Counted from the stretch's first letter, positions 1-6,256 are shown. The stretch: DNA of 9,526 nucleotides from a bacterium (GCA_009773075.1 WOUX01000018.1:1-9526), one strand, 5' to 3'. Made by a program: numbers and translations. Notes: a model not told the origin generated them from the letters alone.

Positions 1-21
1 TTCTGTTAAATTATTTTCTTA

Positions 22-108
22 TGGTGCCGAAGCGGGGACTTGAACCCCGATGGAGAACTCTCCACTAGACCCTGAACCTAGCGCGTCTACCAGTTCCGCC
101 ACTTCGGC
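22..108 (-). tRNA. tRNA-Leu, anticodon CAG
   Basis: Read on the minus strand this folds as a complete class II tRNA. The acceptor arm GCCGAAG pairs with CTTCGGC, followed by discriminator A and an encoded CCA (22-24). The D-arm holds GGTAGACGC. The anticodon loop TTCAGGG carries CAG at 74-72 on a CTAGG/TCTAG stem. A long variable arm (GGAGA/TCTCC) and a T-arm with loop TTCAAGT on a CGGGG/CCCCG stem follow. The long variable arm and CAG anticodon identify leucine. It diverges from ribF, so its promoter must lie in 109-235. TAAGAT (minus strand, 123-118) is a possible -10 box, but no good -35 box goes with it. No terminator is visible in the 21 bases left downstream. Confidence 0.97.
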
Positions 109-160
109 ACATAAGGTATCTTACCAACAAACGCAGTGAAAAGTGAGAAACATTAATTGG

Positions 161-189
161 TTGCAAAATCCGTACTTTTAACTTATACT
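161..189 (+). promoter_or_regulatory. sigma70-type promoter for ribF
   Basis: TTGCAA (161-166) and TATACT (184-189) are separated by exactly 17 bp, each close to the -35 and -10 consensus. Transcription would start near 196, giving a leader of about 40 nt. That is too short for an FMN riboswitch. A purine-rich ribosome binding site (GGAAGGAAAG, about 220-229) lies just before the ribF ATG. The call rests on sequence pattern only. Confidence 0.65.
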
Positions 190-235
190 TTGTGTTCTTA
201 GAATTGTCAAGCTGAATTCGGAAGGAAAGAACTGA

Positions 236-1171
236 ATGGAAATCATACGAGGAACCGCAAATTTAAAGAAAAAATTTAATACACCGGTTATAACCATAGG
301 AAATTTTGATGGCATTCACCTGGGACACCAAAAGATATTTAAGGATGTAAAACGAAGAAGCTCTGAATTGAAAGGAGATTCAATAGTCTATACTTTTGAA
401 CCCCATCCTTTAAATATCCTGTTTCCCCATAAGAAGGTCCCCTTAATTACCTCCTTTTCAGAAAAGATAAAGTTAATAGAAGAATCGGGGATTGACTTTG
501 TAATTTGTGAAGATTTTACTCCTGAATATGCCAACCTATCACCAAGACAATTTGTGAAGGATATTCTTCTGGATAAGATTGGGGTCAAGGCTGTCTTTGT
601 CGGTCATGATTATGCCTTTGGCAAAGGAAGAAAAGGGAATATTGATACATTAAAACAGTTGGGCGAAGAATTAGTTTTTGAAGTACACGTTGTAGATGCC
701 GTCAAAGTGGATGCCATCCTCGTCAGCAGCACAAAAATTAGAGATACCATCCAAAAGGGAGATGTAAAAAAGGTTGCCAGCTTCCTTGGAAGAAGCTATT
801 CAATCTCAGGGAAGGTAGGAAGGGGTAGAGACAGAGGGAAGGGACTGGGTTTTCCTACGGCAAATCTCAAATCAGTTGAAGAAATCTACCCTAAACCGGG
901 AATATATGTAGTTCATGTGTCTTATAGAGATCATCCTTATCAGGGGGTTGTAAATATCGGCTTTAACCCCACCTTTGCAGATCATACCCTTTCTATCGAA
1001 GTCCATATCCTGGATTTTAATAAAGATATATATGATGAAGATATCAAGATATCCTTTGTGGAAAGGCTGAGAAACGAAAAAGCCTTCGATAGTCCTGAAA
1101 CACTTGTCGAGCAGATAAAGAAGGATGTGGAAATGGCAAGAGAGATATTAAAGGTTGATCTCAATCCTTAA
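236..1171 (+). CDS. ribF: bifunctional riboflavin kinase / FAD synthetase
   Basis: This cytoplasmic enzyme phosphorylates riboflavin to FMN and then adenylylates FMN to FAD. At 311 residues it is full length for bacterial RibF. The N-terminal nucleotidyltransferase domain shows TIGNFDGIHLGH (residues 20-31, with the HxGH-type ATP motif), GHDYAFGKGRKGN (123-135) and SSTKIRD (164-170). The C-terminal flavokinase domain shows the glycine-rich loop GRGRDRGKGLGFPTANL (195-211, PTAN binding Mg-ATP), NIGFNPTF (240-247) and EVHILDF (255-261). The ATG follows a GGAAGGAAAG ribosome binding site, and a promoter lies 47 bp upstream. The gene stands alone on the plus strand, and its last 11 bases overlap the 3' end of convergent fdhD. 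The family assignment is secure. Confidence 0.97.
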   Translation: MEIIRGTANLKKKFNTPVITIGNFDGIHLGHQKIFKDVKRRSSELKGDSIVYTFEPHPLNILFPHKKVPLITSFSEKIKLIEESGIDFVICEDFTPEYANLSPRQFVKDILLDKIGVKAVFVGHDYAFGKGRKGNIDTLKQLGEELVFEVHVVDAVKVDAILVSSTKIRDTIQKGDVKKVASFLGRSYSISGKVGRGRDRGKGLGFPTANLKSVEEIYPKPGIYVVHVSYRDHPYQGVVNIGFNPTFADHTLSIEVHILDFNKDIYDEDIKISFVERLRNEKAFDSPETLVEQIKKDVEMAREILKVDLNP

Positions 1172-1952
1172 TCTTCTCAGGATGTGAATAGATAGTGAAA
1201 TTGCCTCCCCGAACATAGCCTACAGCCGTTATACCCATCTCTTTAGCCATGGAAACAGCCAGATTAGTTGAGGCAGAACGGGAGAGCAAGATCGGTATAC
1301 CCATCTTTCCTGTCTTGATTAGAATTTCGGAGGTAACCCTGCCGGTGGTAAGAAGTATCTTATCATCCAGGTTTATACTCTTTAACAGGCACTCGCCATT
1401 TATCTTGTCAACAGCGTTATGCCTACCTATATCCTCTCTAAAGATAAGGACTCTGTCAGGTGTAGCCAGCGCAGAGCTGTGAACTCCTCCAGTAGATTTA
1501 TACAGGTCCGAAAGACTTTGGAGTTTCTTCATTAGACTCAGCACCTGTTTGGCAGATATTGTCAGTTGGGAGTTGATCTTCTTACAATGGATGGAATCCA
1601 TAACACTGTAAAAACTGCTTCCCTTACCACACCCTGATGTGATAGTCCTTTTCATAAAAAGCTTTTCAGAGATAGGGTTTGGTCTTTGAGTAGCAATTTC
1701 AGCAATCCCCCTTTCTTCGTCGAGCTTAATAGATCTGATCTCATCAGGGGAATTCAGCATGCCTTCGGATTTGAGAAAACCAACTGCCAGCTCCTTCAAG
1801 TGGTCACTGATACATAGGAGAGTAACAATTTCCACACTATTTAAGAAGATGGTTAAGGGTATCTCTCTTATAATGCTTTTTTTGGCGCTAGAAAAAGAGC
1901 CCTTAGAATAACTTATAATTTCCAGTTGTTCCGTCTTTGAATCCTGGGTCAT
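1161..1952 (-). CDS. fdhD: formate dehydrogenase accessory sulfurtransferase FdhD
   Basis: FdhD carries sulfur from a cysteine desulfurase to the bis-MGD cofactor of formate dehydrogenase, which is needed for FDH activity. Family hallmarks are SGCGKG, GGVHSSALA, EDIGRHNAVDKI and the C-terminal run TGRVTSEILIKTG...GIPILLSRSAST. The E. coli protein has a CxxC pair in its mobile loop. Here only one cysteine is present (C108 from the chosen start, in SGCGKGSS), a form I believe also occurs in other FdhD proteins. I chose ATG 1952 (263 aa) because AAGGA sits 7 nt upstream. An in-frame ATG at 1976 would add 8 residues, but its only AGGAAG abuts the codon. It lies just downstream of the DUF401 gene and is probably co-transcribed with it. 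No formate dehydrogenase structural gene is in the window. Confidence 0.95.
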   Translation of the reverse strand: MTQDSKTEQLEIISYSKGSFSSAKKSIIREIPLTIFLNSVEIVTLLCISDHLKELAVGFLKSEGMLNSPDEIRSIKLDEERGIAEIATQRPNPISEKLFMKRTITSGCGKGSSFYSVMDSIHCKKINSQLTISAKQVLSLMKKLQSLSDLYKSTGGVHSSALATPDRVLIFREDIGRHNAVDKINGECLLKSINLDDKILLTTGRVTSEILIKTGKMGIPILLSRSASTNLAVSMAKEMGITAVGYVRGGNFTIYSHPEKIKD

Positions 1953-1959
1953 TAAAGAT

Positions 1960-1964
1960 TCCTT
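1960..1964 (-). promoter_or_regulatory. ribosome binding site deciding the fdhD start
   Basis: On the minus strand AAGGA lies 7 nt before the ATG at 1952. It favours this start over the in-frame ATG at 1976, where AGGAAG touches the start codon without a usable spacer. Confidence 0.55.
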
Positions 1965-1980
1965 TTTCAACCTCATCTTC

Positions 1981-3201
1981 CTAACCCCAAATAAGGGTAA
2001 TTATCAGGCCTACACAGAAAACAGAAATAGCCGGAAGCCACAGCAACCTGTATACCCCGTTTAACCCAGCCTTAAAATAATCCTTTGTCAGAATCAGGCA
2101 TAAATGCATGGGGGAGAGGATAACCCCACAATAACCACTGGCATAGGAGAGCATCATATAAGTTAGAAAATGGCCGTCAGAATGGAAGAAGGGTAAGAGT
2201 ATGGGGAAGGTAATTCCCACAAAGGCAATCGTAATCCCTGTCAATATACCTACGATAAATGGAAGAGAGATTAATATAAGAAGGGTGGGGAAACCAATAG
2301 CCGAGAGACCTTCTGAAATAACGGATATAGCCTTTGTAGTCTCCAACATATTCTGAAAAAACATTACCCCTAATACCATAAGCGCCATCTCTATTGAGAT
2401 GCTTTTACGGATCATCCTTCCCATGTCCCTTAAAGAAATTCTGTAAAGTACCCATAATACCGCAATAGTAAGGGCAAAGGAATAGACCAGATCAACCTTT
2501 AGGGCAATGACCAGAAAGAGAGCAAGTAAAAGGGGGAATAATGATTTAAGCAGTTGATATAAATTTTTTGTCAAATCCCTTTTTTCACATAATTCACGGA
2601 CAGGCGAGTTTCTCCGAACATTTTTATATCCAAAAACAATACCGCTACCAACAGCCGCCAAAAAAAGAGGAAGGTTAACAAGGCTGATCTCTCTTATGGA
2701 CACCCCTAATATTGCAGAAGCAAGAACTATCCCCGGATAGGTAGGCAACACATATTCCCAGACATGCCTGAACCAATAGTTTAGAAATGTCCTCCTTTCT
2801 TTGGAGAGGTTTAACTCATCTGATGCTGTTACTACCATGGGAGCAGATATCACTGCTCCACCCATAAGAGGTACAAGACCAATAATTGCAGGCAATATGC
2901 CAACTACTATCCTGAGATCATGGAGTATGTTCTTGAAGGATTCCAGCATTTTTCTTAATTCACCTGTCTCCTCCATTAAATTGCTGAAAAGCAGTATCAG
3001 AAGCAAAGCCCCTATCAATTTTAAAGTCTTGGGATCCATACCGGCCGCCAAGAATACTTCTCCTATACTTGATAGAGGCGTTTGGAAGAGTAACCCCAAT
3101 ACCACGGATCCAATAATAAGGGTAAGCCATAAGTCCAGTTTTTTTAGAACTAATAGGATGATTAAGAAGAAAAGCAATCCAATCTTTATAAGACCAATCA
3201 T
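1981..3201 (-). CDS. DUF401 family multi-pass membrane protein (putative transporter)
   Basis: This is a 406-residue, very hydrophobic inner-membrane protein with roughly ten or more membrane segments (for example about residues 5-40, 62-75, 98-125, 155-190, 220-253, 272-285, 303-340 and 386-405). It matches the DUF401 family as I know it. GLVPLMGGAVISAPMV (108-123) and NYWFRHVWEYVLPTYPG (141-157) are typical. Near the end GYCGVILSPMHLCLILTKDYF (356-376) resembles the re-entrant SP-containing loops of ion-transporter superfamily proteins. The substrate is unknown. ATG 3201 has AGGA 10 nt upstream. A longer reading from TTG 3243 would start inside an inverted repeat and add 14 non-hydrophobic residues, so it is less likely. 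The stop codon is 28 nt before the fdhD start, which suggests one transcript. Confidence 0.85.
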   Translation of the reverse strand: MIGLIKIGLLFFLIILLVLKKLDLWLTLIIGSVVLGLLFQTPLSSIGEVFLAAGMDPKTLKLIGALLLILLFSNLMEETGELRKMLESFKNILHDLRIVVGILPAIIGLVPLMGGAVISAPMVVTASDELNLSKERRTFLNYWFRHVWEYVLPTYPGIVLASAILGVSIREISLVNLPLFLAAVGSGIVFGYKNVRRNSPVRELCEKRDLTKNLYQLLKSLFPLLLALFLVIALKVDLVYSFALTIAVLWVLYRISLRDMGRMIRKSISIEMALMVLGVMFFQNMLETTKAISVISEGLSAIGFPTLLILISLPFIVGILTGITIAFVGITFPILLPFFHSDGHFLTYMMLSYASGYCGVILSPMHLCLILTKDYFKAGLNGVYRLLWLPAISVFCVGLIITLIWG

Positions 3202-3211
3202 AATTAGTTCA

Positions 3212-3215
3212 TCCT
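3212..3215 (-). promoter_or_regulatory. ribosome binding site deciding the DUF401 gene start
   Basis: Minus-strand AGGA lies 10 nt before ATG 3201. The spacing is on the long side but usable. The alternative TTG start at 3243 has no purine-rich site in front of it. Confidence 0.45.
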
Positions 3216-3236
3216 GAAAAATGAAAAATTTTCTTT

Positions 3237-3303
3237 GGATCAAACATGAGCAGGATTTTTAGGGAACCCTCTTCTCTGCTCTCTATTTTAGCTTGTTTGA
3301 CCC
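3237..3303 (-). repeat. imperfect inverted repeat / possible leader hairpin
   Basis: Read on the minus strand, GGGTCAAACAAGC (3303-3291) can pair with GCTCATGTTTGATCC (3251-3237). This gives about 13 pairs with a 2-nt bulge and a G-T pair, around a 39-nt loop. It fills most of the gap between the SDR stop and the DUF401 start. There is no immediate T-tract, so it is not a clear terminator. It could be an mRNA structure or an operator for a dimeric regulator; I cannot tell which. Confidence 0.4.
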
Positions 3304-3320
3304 GTCCAGAACTTGTCCTC

Positions 3321-4058
3321 CTACAAGAAAAGCCCGCCATCTACACCAATGAGTTGGCCGGTAATGAAACTGGCATCATCGGATGCAAGAAATATGAAGG
3401 TTGGTGGGATTTCCCTTGGTTCTGACATCCTTCCCAGTGCCCTGGAAGCTATTATTTTCTTGAATACCTCTTCAGGGATATTGTCGTACATCCTGGTTTT
3501 ATGAGATGGGGCTACAGCATTGACGGTAATACTGTATCTTCCCAGTTCCTTAGCACATGTCTTGGTAAACGCAATCACACCGGCTTTGGCTGCACTGTAA
3601 TTTGCCTGTCCCACATTCCCTGCCCTTCCCGCAGCAGAGGCAACGTTTATTATCCTTCCGTATCTTTGCTCTATCATATACGTCATGGCTGCTTTGGTGC
3701 ATGAAAAGACCCCTTTCAAATCAATAGCTAATACAGAATCCCAATCCTCCTCGGTCATCTTAGCCAGTAATTTGTCTCTTGTAATAGCAGCATTGTTTAC
3801 CAGGATGTCTATCTTTCCAAAATTATCAATGGCTGTCTTGATTATTTTCTGTCCCCCCTCCATAGTGACAACGGTATTATAGCTTGCCGCTGCCTGTCCA
3901 CCCAGTGATGTAATCTCTTTTACCACTTCATCCACTGGCTCAGGGGTTGTGCCATTTATTACCACTTTAGCCCCTTCTTTTGCCATATCCAGAGCTATTA
4001 ATCTTCCCATCCCACGGCTGGAACCGGTAATTACAGCTACTTTGCCTTTTAACCTCAT
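3321..4058 (-). CDS. short-chain dehydrogenase/reductase, FabG (3-oxoacyl-ACP reductase)-like
   Basis: This 245-residue classical SDR is soluble, has a Rossmann fold, and uses NAD(P)H to reduce a keto group. Visible are the TGSSRGMG dinucleotide loop (11-18), NNAA (88-91), catalytic Ser141, and the YxxxK pair Tyr154/Lys158. The C-terminal FITGQLIGVDGG (231-242) is typical of FabG-like proteins. Two positions differ from textbook FabG: the tetrad Asn is Asp113 (AIDLKGVF), and the usual PG after the active site is PS (VAPSHKTRM, 182-190). Substrate is therefore uncertain and no symbol is given. GGAGG sits 6 nt before the ATG and a good promoter lies upstream. It is the first gene of a probable SDR-DUF401-fdhD run. 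Confidence 0.9.
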   Translation of the reverse strand: MRLKGKVAVITGSSRGMGRLIALDMAKEGAKVVINGTTPEPVDEVVKEITSLGGQAAASYNTVVTMEGGQKIIKTAIDNFGKIDILVNNAAITRDKLLAKMTEEDWDSVLAIDLKGVFSCTKAAMTYMIEQRYGRIINVASAAGRAGNVGQANYSAAKAGVIAFTKTCAKELGRYSITVNAVAPSHKTRMYDNIPEEVFKKIIASRALGRMSEPREIPPTFIFLASDDASFITGQLIGVDGGLFL

Positions 4059-4115
4059 GATTCTCCTCCACTGTTTCTGGGTTTAATAATTGAACACGCA
4101 CCCTTTTTGGCAGAT

Positions 4116-4145
4116 TTTATAGCACACAAATTATAGAAAAGTCAA
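4116..4145 (-). promoter_or_regulatory. sigma70-type promoter for the SDR-DUF401-fdhD run
   Basis: On the minus strand TTGACT (4145-4140) and TATAAA (4121-4116) are separated by 18 bp. Each differs from consensus at one base. Transcription would begin near 4109, about 50 nt before the SDR start codon. A TATAAT inside the spacer has no acceptable -35 partner. Confidence 0.65.
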
Positions 4146-4172
4146 TGTACAAAACCCAAGCCAGTTGTTGCT

Positions 4173-4340
4173 AAATTCTGACTTTTTTGGTACTCTCAAT
4201 TCTTAATGAAGCCGTAAAAATCAAACTCAGAGAATTTGTCATTTCGACCGCAGGGAGAAACCTTATCTTTTCAACATGTTATACTGAAAAGATTCCTCAT
4301 TTTACTCGAAATGACAACTGGGGAAGATTTTTTACGAAGC
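4173..4340. repeat. outer imperfect repeats flanking the palindromic element
   Basis: GAAGCCGTAAAAATC (4208-4222) faces GATTTTTTACGAAGC (4326-4340) on either side of the 80-bp palindrome. They share an inverted GATTTTT(T)ACG core with weaker similarity beyond it. A further AAATTCTGACTTTTTT at about 4173-4188 resembles, inverted, the stretch around 4216-4236. The matches are imperfect, so this may be a decayed larger element or several nested ones. Confidence 0.35.
4237..4316. repeat. 80-bp palindromic dispersed-element-like repeat (MITE/REP type)
   Basis: The ends are a perfect 11-bp inverted repeat: TGTCATTTCGA (4237-4247) and TCGAAATGACA (4306-4316). A second perfect inner stem, TCTTTTCA (4266-4273) with TGAAAAGA (4285-4292), surrounds a short apex containing AACATGTT. 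The parts in between are similar but not identical. The sequence style (TCATTTCGA, CCGCAGGGAGAAA, then TTTTCAACATGTTATACTGAA) is like palindromes I recall as common in intergenic DNA of deltaproteobacterial and related genomes. No coding capacity. It lies between the two divergent genes, about 50 bp before the suhB start. Confidence 0.7.
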
Positions 4341-4363
4341 AGTCAAATACTGTGGGGGTATAG

Positions 4364-5143
4364 ATGAAAGAAATGATGGGAGTTGCTATAGAGGCTGCCA
4401 GGGAGGCTGGGAAAATTCTGAAGGAGAACCTGGGAAAGTCTATAGAAATCGGCTTCAAAGGCGAGATAAATCTGGTGACAGATATTGACATAACCTCAGA
4501 AAAAACAATCGTTCAGATTATCAGAAATAAGTATCCGGATCATCAGATATTGACAGAAGAAGGTGAAGGTCATAAAGGCACCTCCTCTCACAAATGGATC
4601 ATAGACCCTCTGGATGGGACTACTAACTATGCCCATGGATATCCATGTTTCTGTATCTCGATAGCATTCGAGAAGAATGGAGATATTCTGTTTGGTGTTA
4701 TATTCGATCCTGTTTTAGATGAGTTGTTTACGGCAGAAAAAGGAAAGGGGGCATGTTTAAATGGAAGGAAAATCCGTGTTTCTTCAACTGATAAGTTAAT
4801 TCACAGTATGCTGGCAACTGGTTTTCCCTATGATTTAAGAGATAGTCAAAACAACAACCTTATTCACTTCAACAACTTTATAATGAGTGCTCAGGCAATT
4901 AGAAGAGCAGGTTCTGCTGCCCTGGACTTGTGCTATGTTGCTATGGGCAGGTTTGATGGTTTTTGGGAACTTAAACTATCCCCCTGGGATGTCGCTGCGG
5001 GCAGCCTAATCGTTAGAGAAGCAGGAGGGATGGTATCGGATTTTAAAGGGGGTGTTTTTGATATTTATTCGAAAGAAATCCTTGCCAGTAATGGAAGAAT
5101 ACACTCTGAAATGGTTCAAGTATTAAAGAGAGGACTGGTCTAA
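4364..5143 (+). CDS. suhB: inositol-1-monophosphatase family protein
   Basis: This 259-residue Mg-dependent, Li-sensitive-type sugar phosphatase family member is full length. Metal-site motifs are all present: TEEGEG (64-69), the central IIDPLDGTTNYAHGYP (79-94, ligands Asp81 and Asp84) and SPWDVAAG (206-213, ligand Asp209). RRAGSAALDLCYVAMGRFDGFWE (180-202) is the usual SuhB-like core. Homologues hydrolyse inositol or other sugar phosphates, and E. coli SuhB also takes part in rRNA antitermination, so the physiological substrate is open. ATG 4364 follows GGGGG with a 5-6 nt spacer. No convincing promoter was found. TATACT at 4280-4285 lies within the palindrome and lacks a -35 box. It is single on its strand and convergent with the yggU gene. 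Confidence 0.93.
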   Translation: MKEMMGVAIEAAREAGKILKENLGKSIEIGFKGEINLVTDIDITSEKTIVQIIRNKYPDHQILTEEGEGHKGTSSHKWIIDPLDGTTNYAHGYPCFCISIAFEKNGDILFGVIFDPVLDELFTAEKGKGACLNGRKIRVSSTDKLIHSMLATGFPYDLRDSQNNNLIHFNNFIMSAQAIRRAGSAALDLCYVAMGRFDGFWELKLSPWDVAAGSLIVREAGGMVSDFKGGVFDIYSKEILASNGRIHSEMVQVLKRGLV

Positions 5144-5145
5144 AC

Positions 5146-5217
5146 TCGTGAATCGTAACTCGTAAGTCGTGAATAGTAATAAAACCCATTTACGACTCAC
5201 GATTCACGAAAAACGAT
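5146..5217. repeat. two facing arrays of 7-bp tandem repeats (possible bidirectional hairpin)
   Basis: The left array has five heptads: TCGTGAA, TCGTAAC, TCGTAAG, TCGTGAA, TAGTAAT (5146-5180). After a 9-nt spacer, the right array has four heptads in the opposite orientation: TTACGAC, TCACGAT, TCACGAA, AAACGAT (5190-5217). The arms 5146-5165 and 5190-5209 match at 18 of 20 positions, so a strong hairpin or cruciform can form between two convergent genes. No T-tract follows on either strand, so intrinsic termination is uncertain. The right array runs into the yggU reading frame and supplies its stop codon. Confidence 0.8.
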
Positions 5218-5508
5218 TTGTTCTATTTCATCTGCGGTAACACCTGTTACCCTCACCGTCTTTGTTCGCGACTTATGGCCTCCGATAATCTCCACCTGTG
5301 ATTTGCTAACACCCAATTCCTTTGCCAGAAAATCCATGCAGGCTTTATTTGCCCGGCCTTCAACCGGAACAGCAGTTATCCTTACCCTTAAGGCATCTCC
5401 TTTTAGGTCTTTGACTTCATTCTTCGCTGATTTGGGCTGTACCCAAACCTTAAAGACTACCCCATTGTCAGTTTCATTAATATGCAACTCTTTATCTGTT
5501 CCTTTCAT
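5197..5508 (-). CDS. DUF167 / YggU family protein
   Basis: This small soluble protein of 103 residues is of unknown function. The family signature is clear: VWVQPKSAKNEV (21-32), then RVRITAVPVEGRANKACMDFLAKELGV (41-67) and IIGGHKSRTKTVRV (74-87), corresponding to the usual ITAxPVEGKAN and SGxxSRxK blocks. The start codon lies inside the end of coaX (17-nt overlap). Its AGGA ribosome site, 7 nt before the ATG, is part of the coaX coding sequence, so translational coupling is likely. The last few codons and the TGA fall in a 7-bp repeat array, so the final residues (RES) are probably repeat-derived. It is the last gene of the valS-nadC-coaX operon. Confidence 0.9.
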   Translation of the reverse strand: MKGTDKELHINETDNGVVFKVWVQPKSAKNEVKDLKGDALRVRITAVPVEGRANKACMDFLAKELGVSKSQVEIIGGHKSRTKTVRVTGVTADEIEQIVFRES

Positions 5509-6256
5509 GAAGTATCCTGAGTCCCTTTAAGGTCAGATATTCGTCAACATCACTAATCGTTTCTGATATCGGTGCAATAAGGAAGGCCAATCCTCCAGTT
5601 GCAATTGCCTTGGAATTAGACTTTACTTCTTTTCTTATCCTTTTTACGATGCCATCTACTAAACTCGCATAGCCGAAAATAATCCCTGACTGCATACTGC
5701 TTATAGTATCTTTACCGATAACTGACATGGGCTTGATTAATTCTACATGGGGCAGTTTAGATGCCCTTTTAAATAAGGCTTCACAAGAGATTGTAATTCC
5801 TGGAGCAATTACCCCACCATGGTATTCACCGTTTGCCGATATATAATCGAAAGTAGTAGCAGTTCCAAAGTCAACAACAATCAGGCTCTGCTTATACTTC
5901 TCGTATGCAGCCACTGCATTAACTATCCTGTCAGCTCCAACCTCTTTGGGATTATCATAGTATATGGGCATCCCTGTTTTAATTCCTGGTTCAATAACCA
6001 GGGGCTTGATCTTGAAGTATTTCTTGCATAACTCTTCCAGGGTGACAAGTAGTGGAGGTACAACACATGAGATGGCTATATCCTTAATATCCTTTAAGGC
6101 TATCTTGCTGGAAAAATAAAGGTTTGTGATTAGAATCCCATACTCGTCTACAGTATGGTCCTCTTCTGTCCTAATTCTCCAATCCTGAACCAGTTTGTCT
6201 CCATCAAAAACCCCCATAACAGTGTGAGTATTTCCGACATCAATAACCAGTAACAT
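5492..6256 (-). CDS. coaX: type III pantothenate kinase
   Basis: CoaX catalyses the first step of coenzyme A synthesis, ATP-dependent phosphorylation of pantothenate. The type III enzyme belongs to the ASKHA fold. The 254-residue protein has the N-terminal phosphate loop DVGNTHTVMGVFD (6-18) and GADRIVNAVAAY (107-118) with the conserved Asp109. It also has VVDFGTATTFDYI (127-139), GGVIAPGI (147-154) and the GGL motif (221-223). An AGGAGG ribosome site (6270-6265) lies 8 nt before the ATG. It sits 26 nt downstream of nadC and overlaps the following yggU gene by 17 nt. In many related genomes a birA biotin ligase stands between nadC and coaX; none is present here. Confidence 0.96.
   Translation of the reverse strand: MLLVIDVGNTHTVMGVFDGDKLVQDWRIRTEEDHTVDEYGILITNLYFSSKIALKDIKDIAISCVVPPLLVTLEELCKKYFKIKPLVIEPGIKTGMPIYYDNPKEVGADRIVNAVAAYEKYKQSLIVVDFGTATTFDYISANGEYHGGVIAPGITISCEALFKRASKLPHVELIKPMSVIGKDTISSMQSGIIFGYASLVDGIVKRIRKEVKSNSKAIATGGLAFLIAPISETISDVDEYLTLKGLRILHERNR

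Noticed and set aside
118..123. Promoter for the tRNA-Leu gene (TAAGAT on the minus strand)
   Set aside because: The -10-like box is well placed, but at 17 bp the -35 would be TCACTT, a poor match, so I do not list it as a feature.
190..235. FMN riboswitch in the ribF leader
   Set aside because: The leader after the predicted start site is only about 40 nt and lacks any FMN aptamer-like conserved blocks.
3202..3243. TTG 3243 as the start of the DUF401 protein
   Set aside because: It lies in an inverted repeat, has no ribosome site, and adds non-hydrophobic residues. ATG 3201 begins directly at the first membrane segment.
4280..4285. TATACT as a suhB promoter
   Set aside because: The hexamer 17 bp upstream is GAAACC, which is not a -35 box, and the match lies at the apex of the palindromic repeat.
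5146..5217. CRISPR-like reading of the short repeats
   Set aside because: Units are 7 bp with no spacers and occur as two inverted blocks, unlike a CRISPR array.
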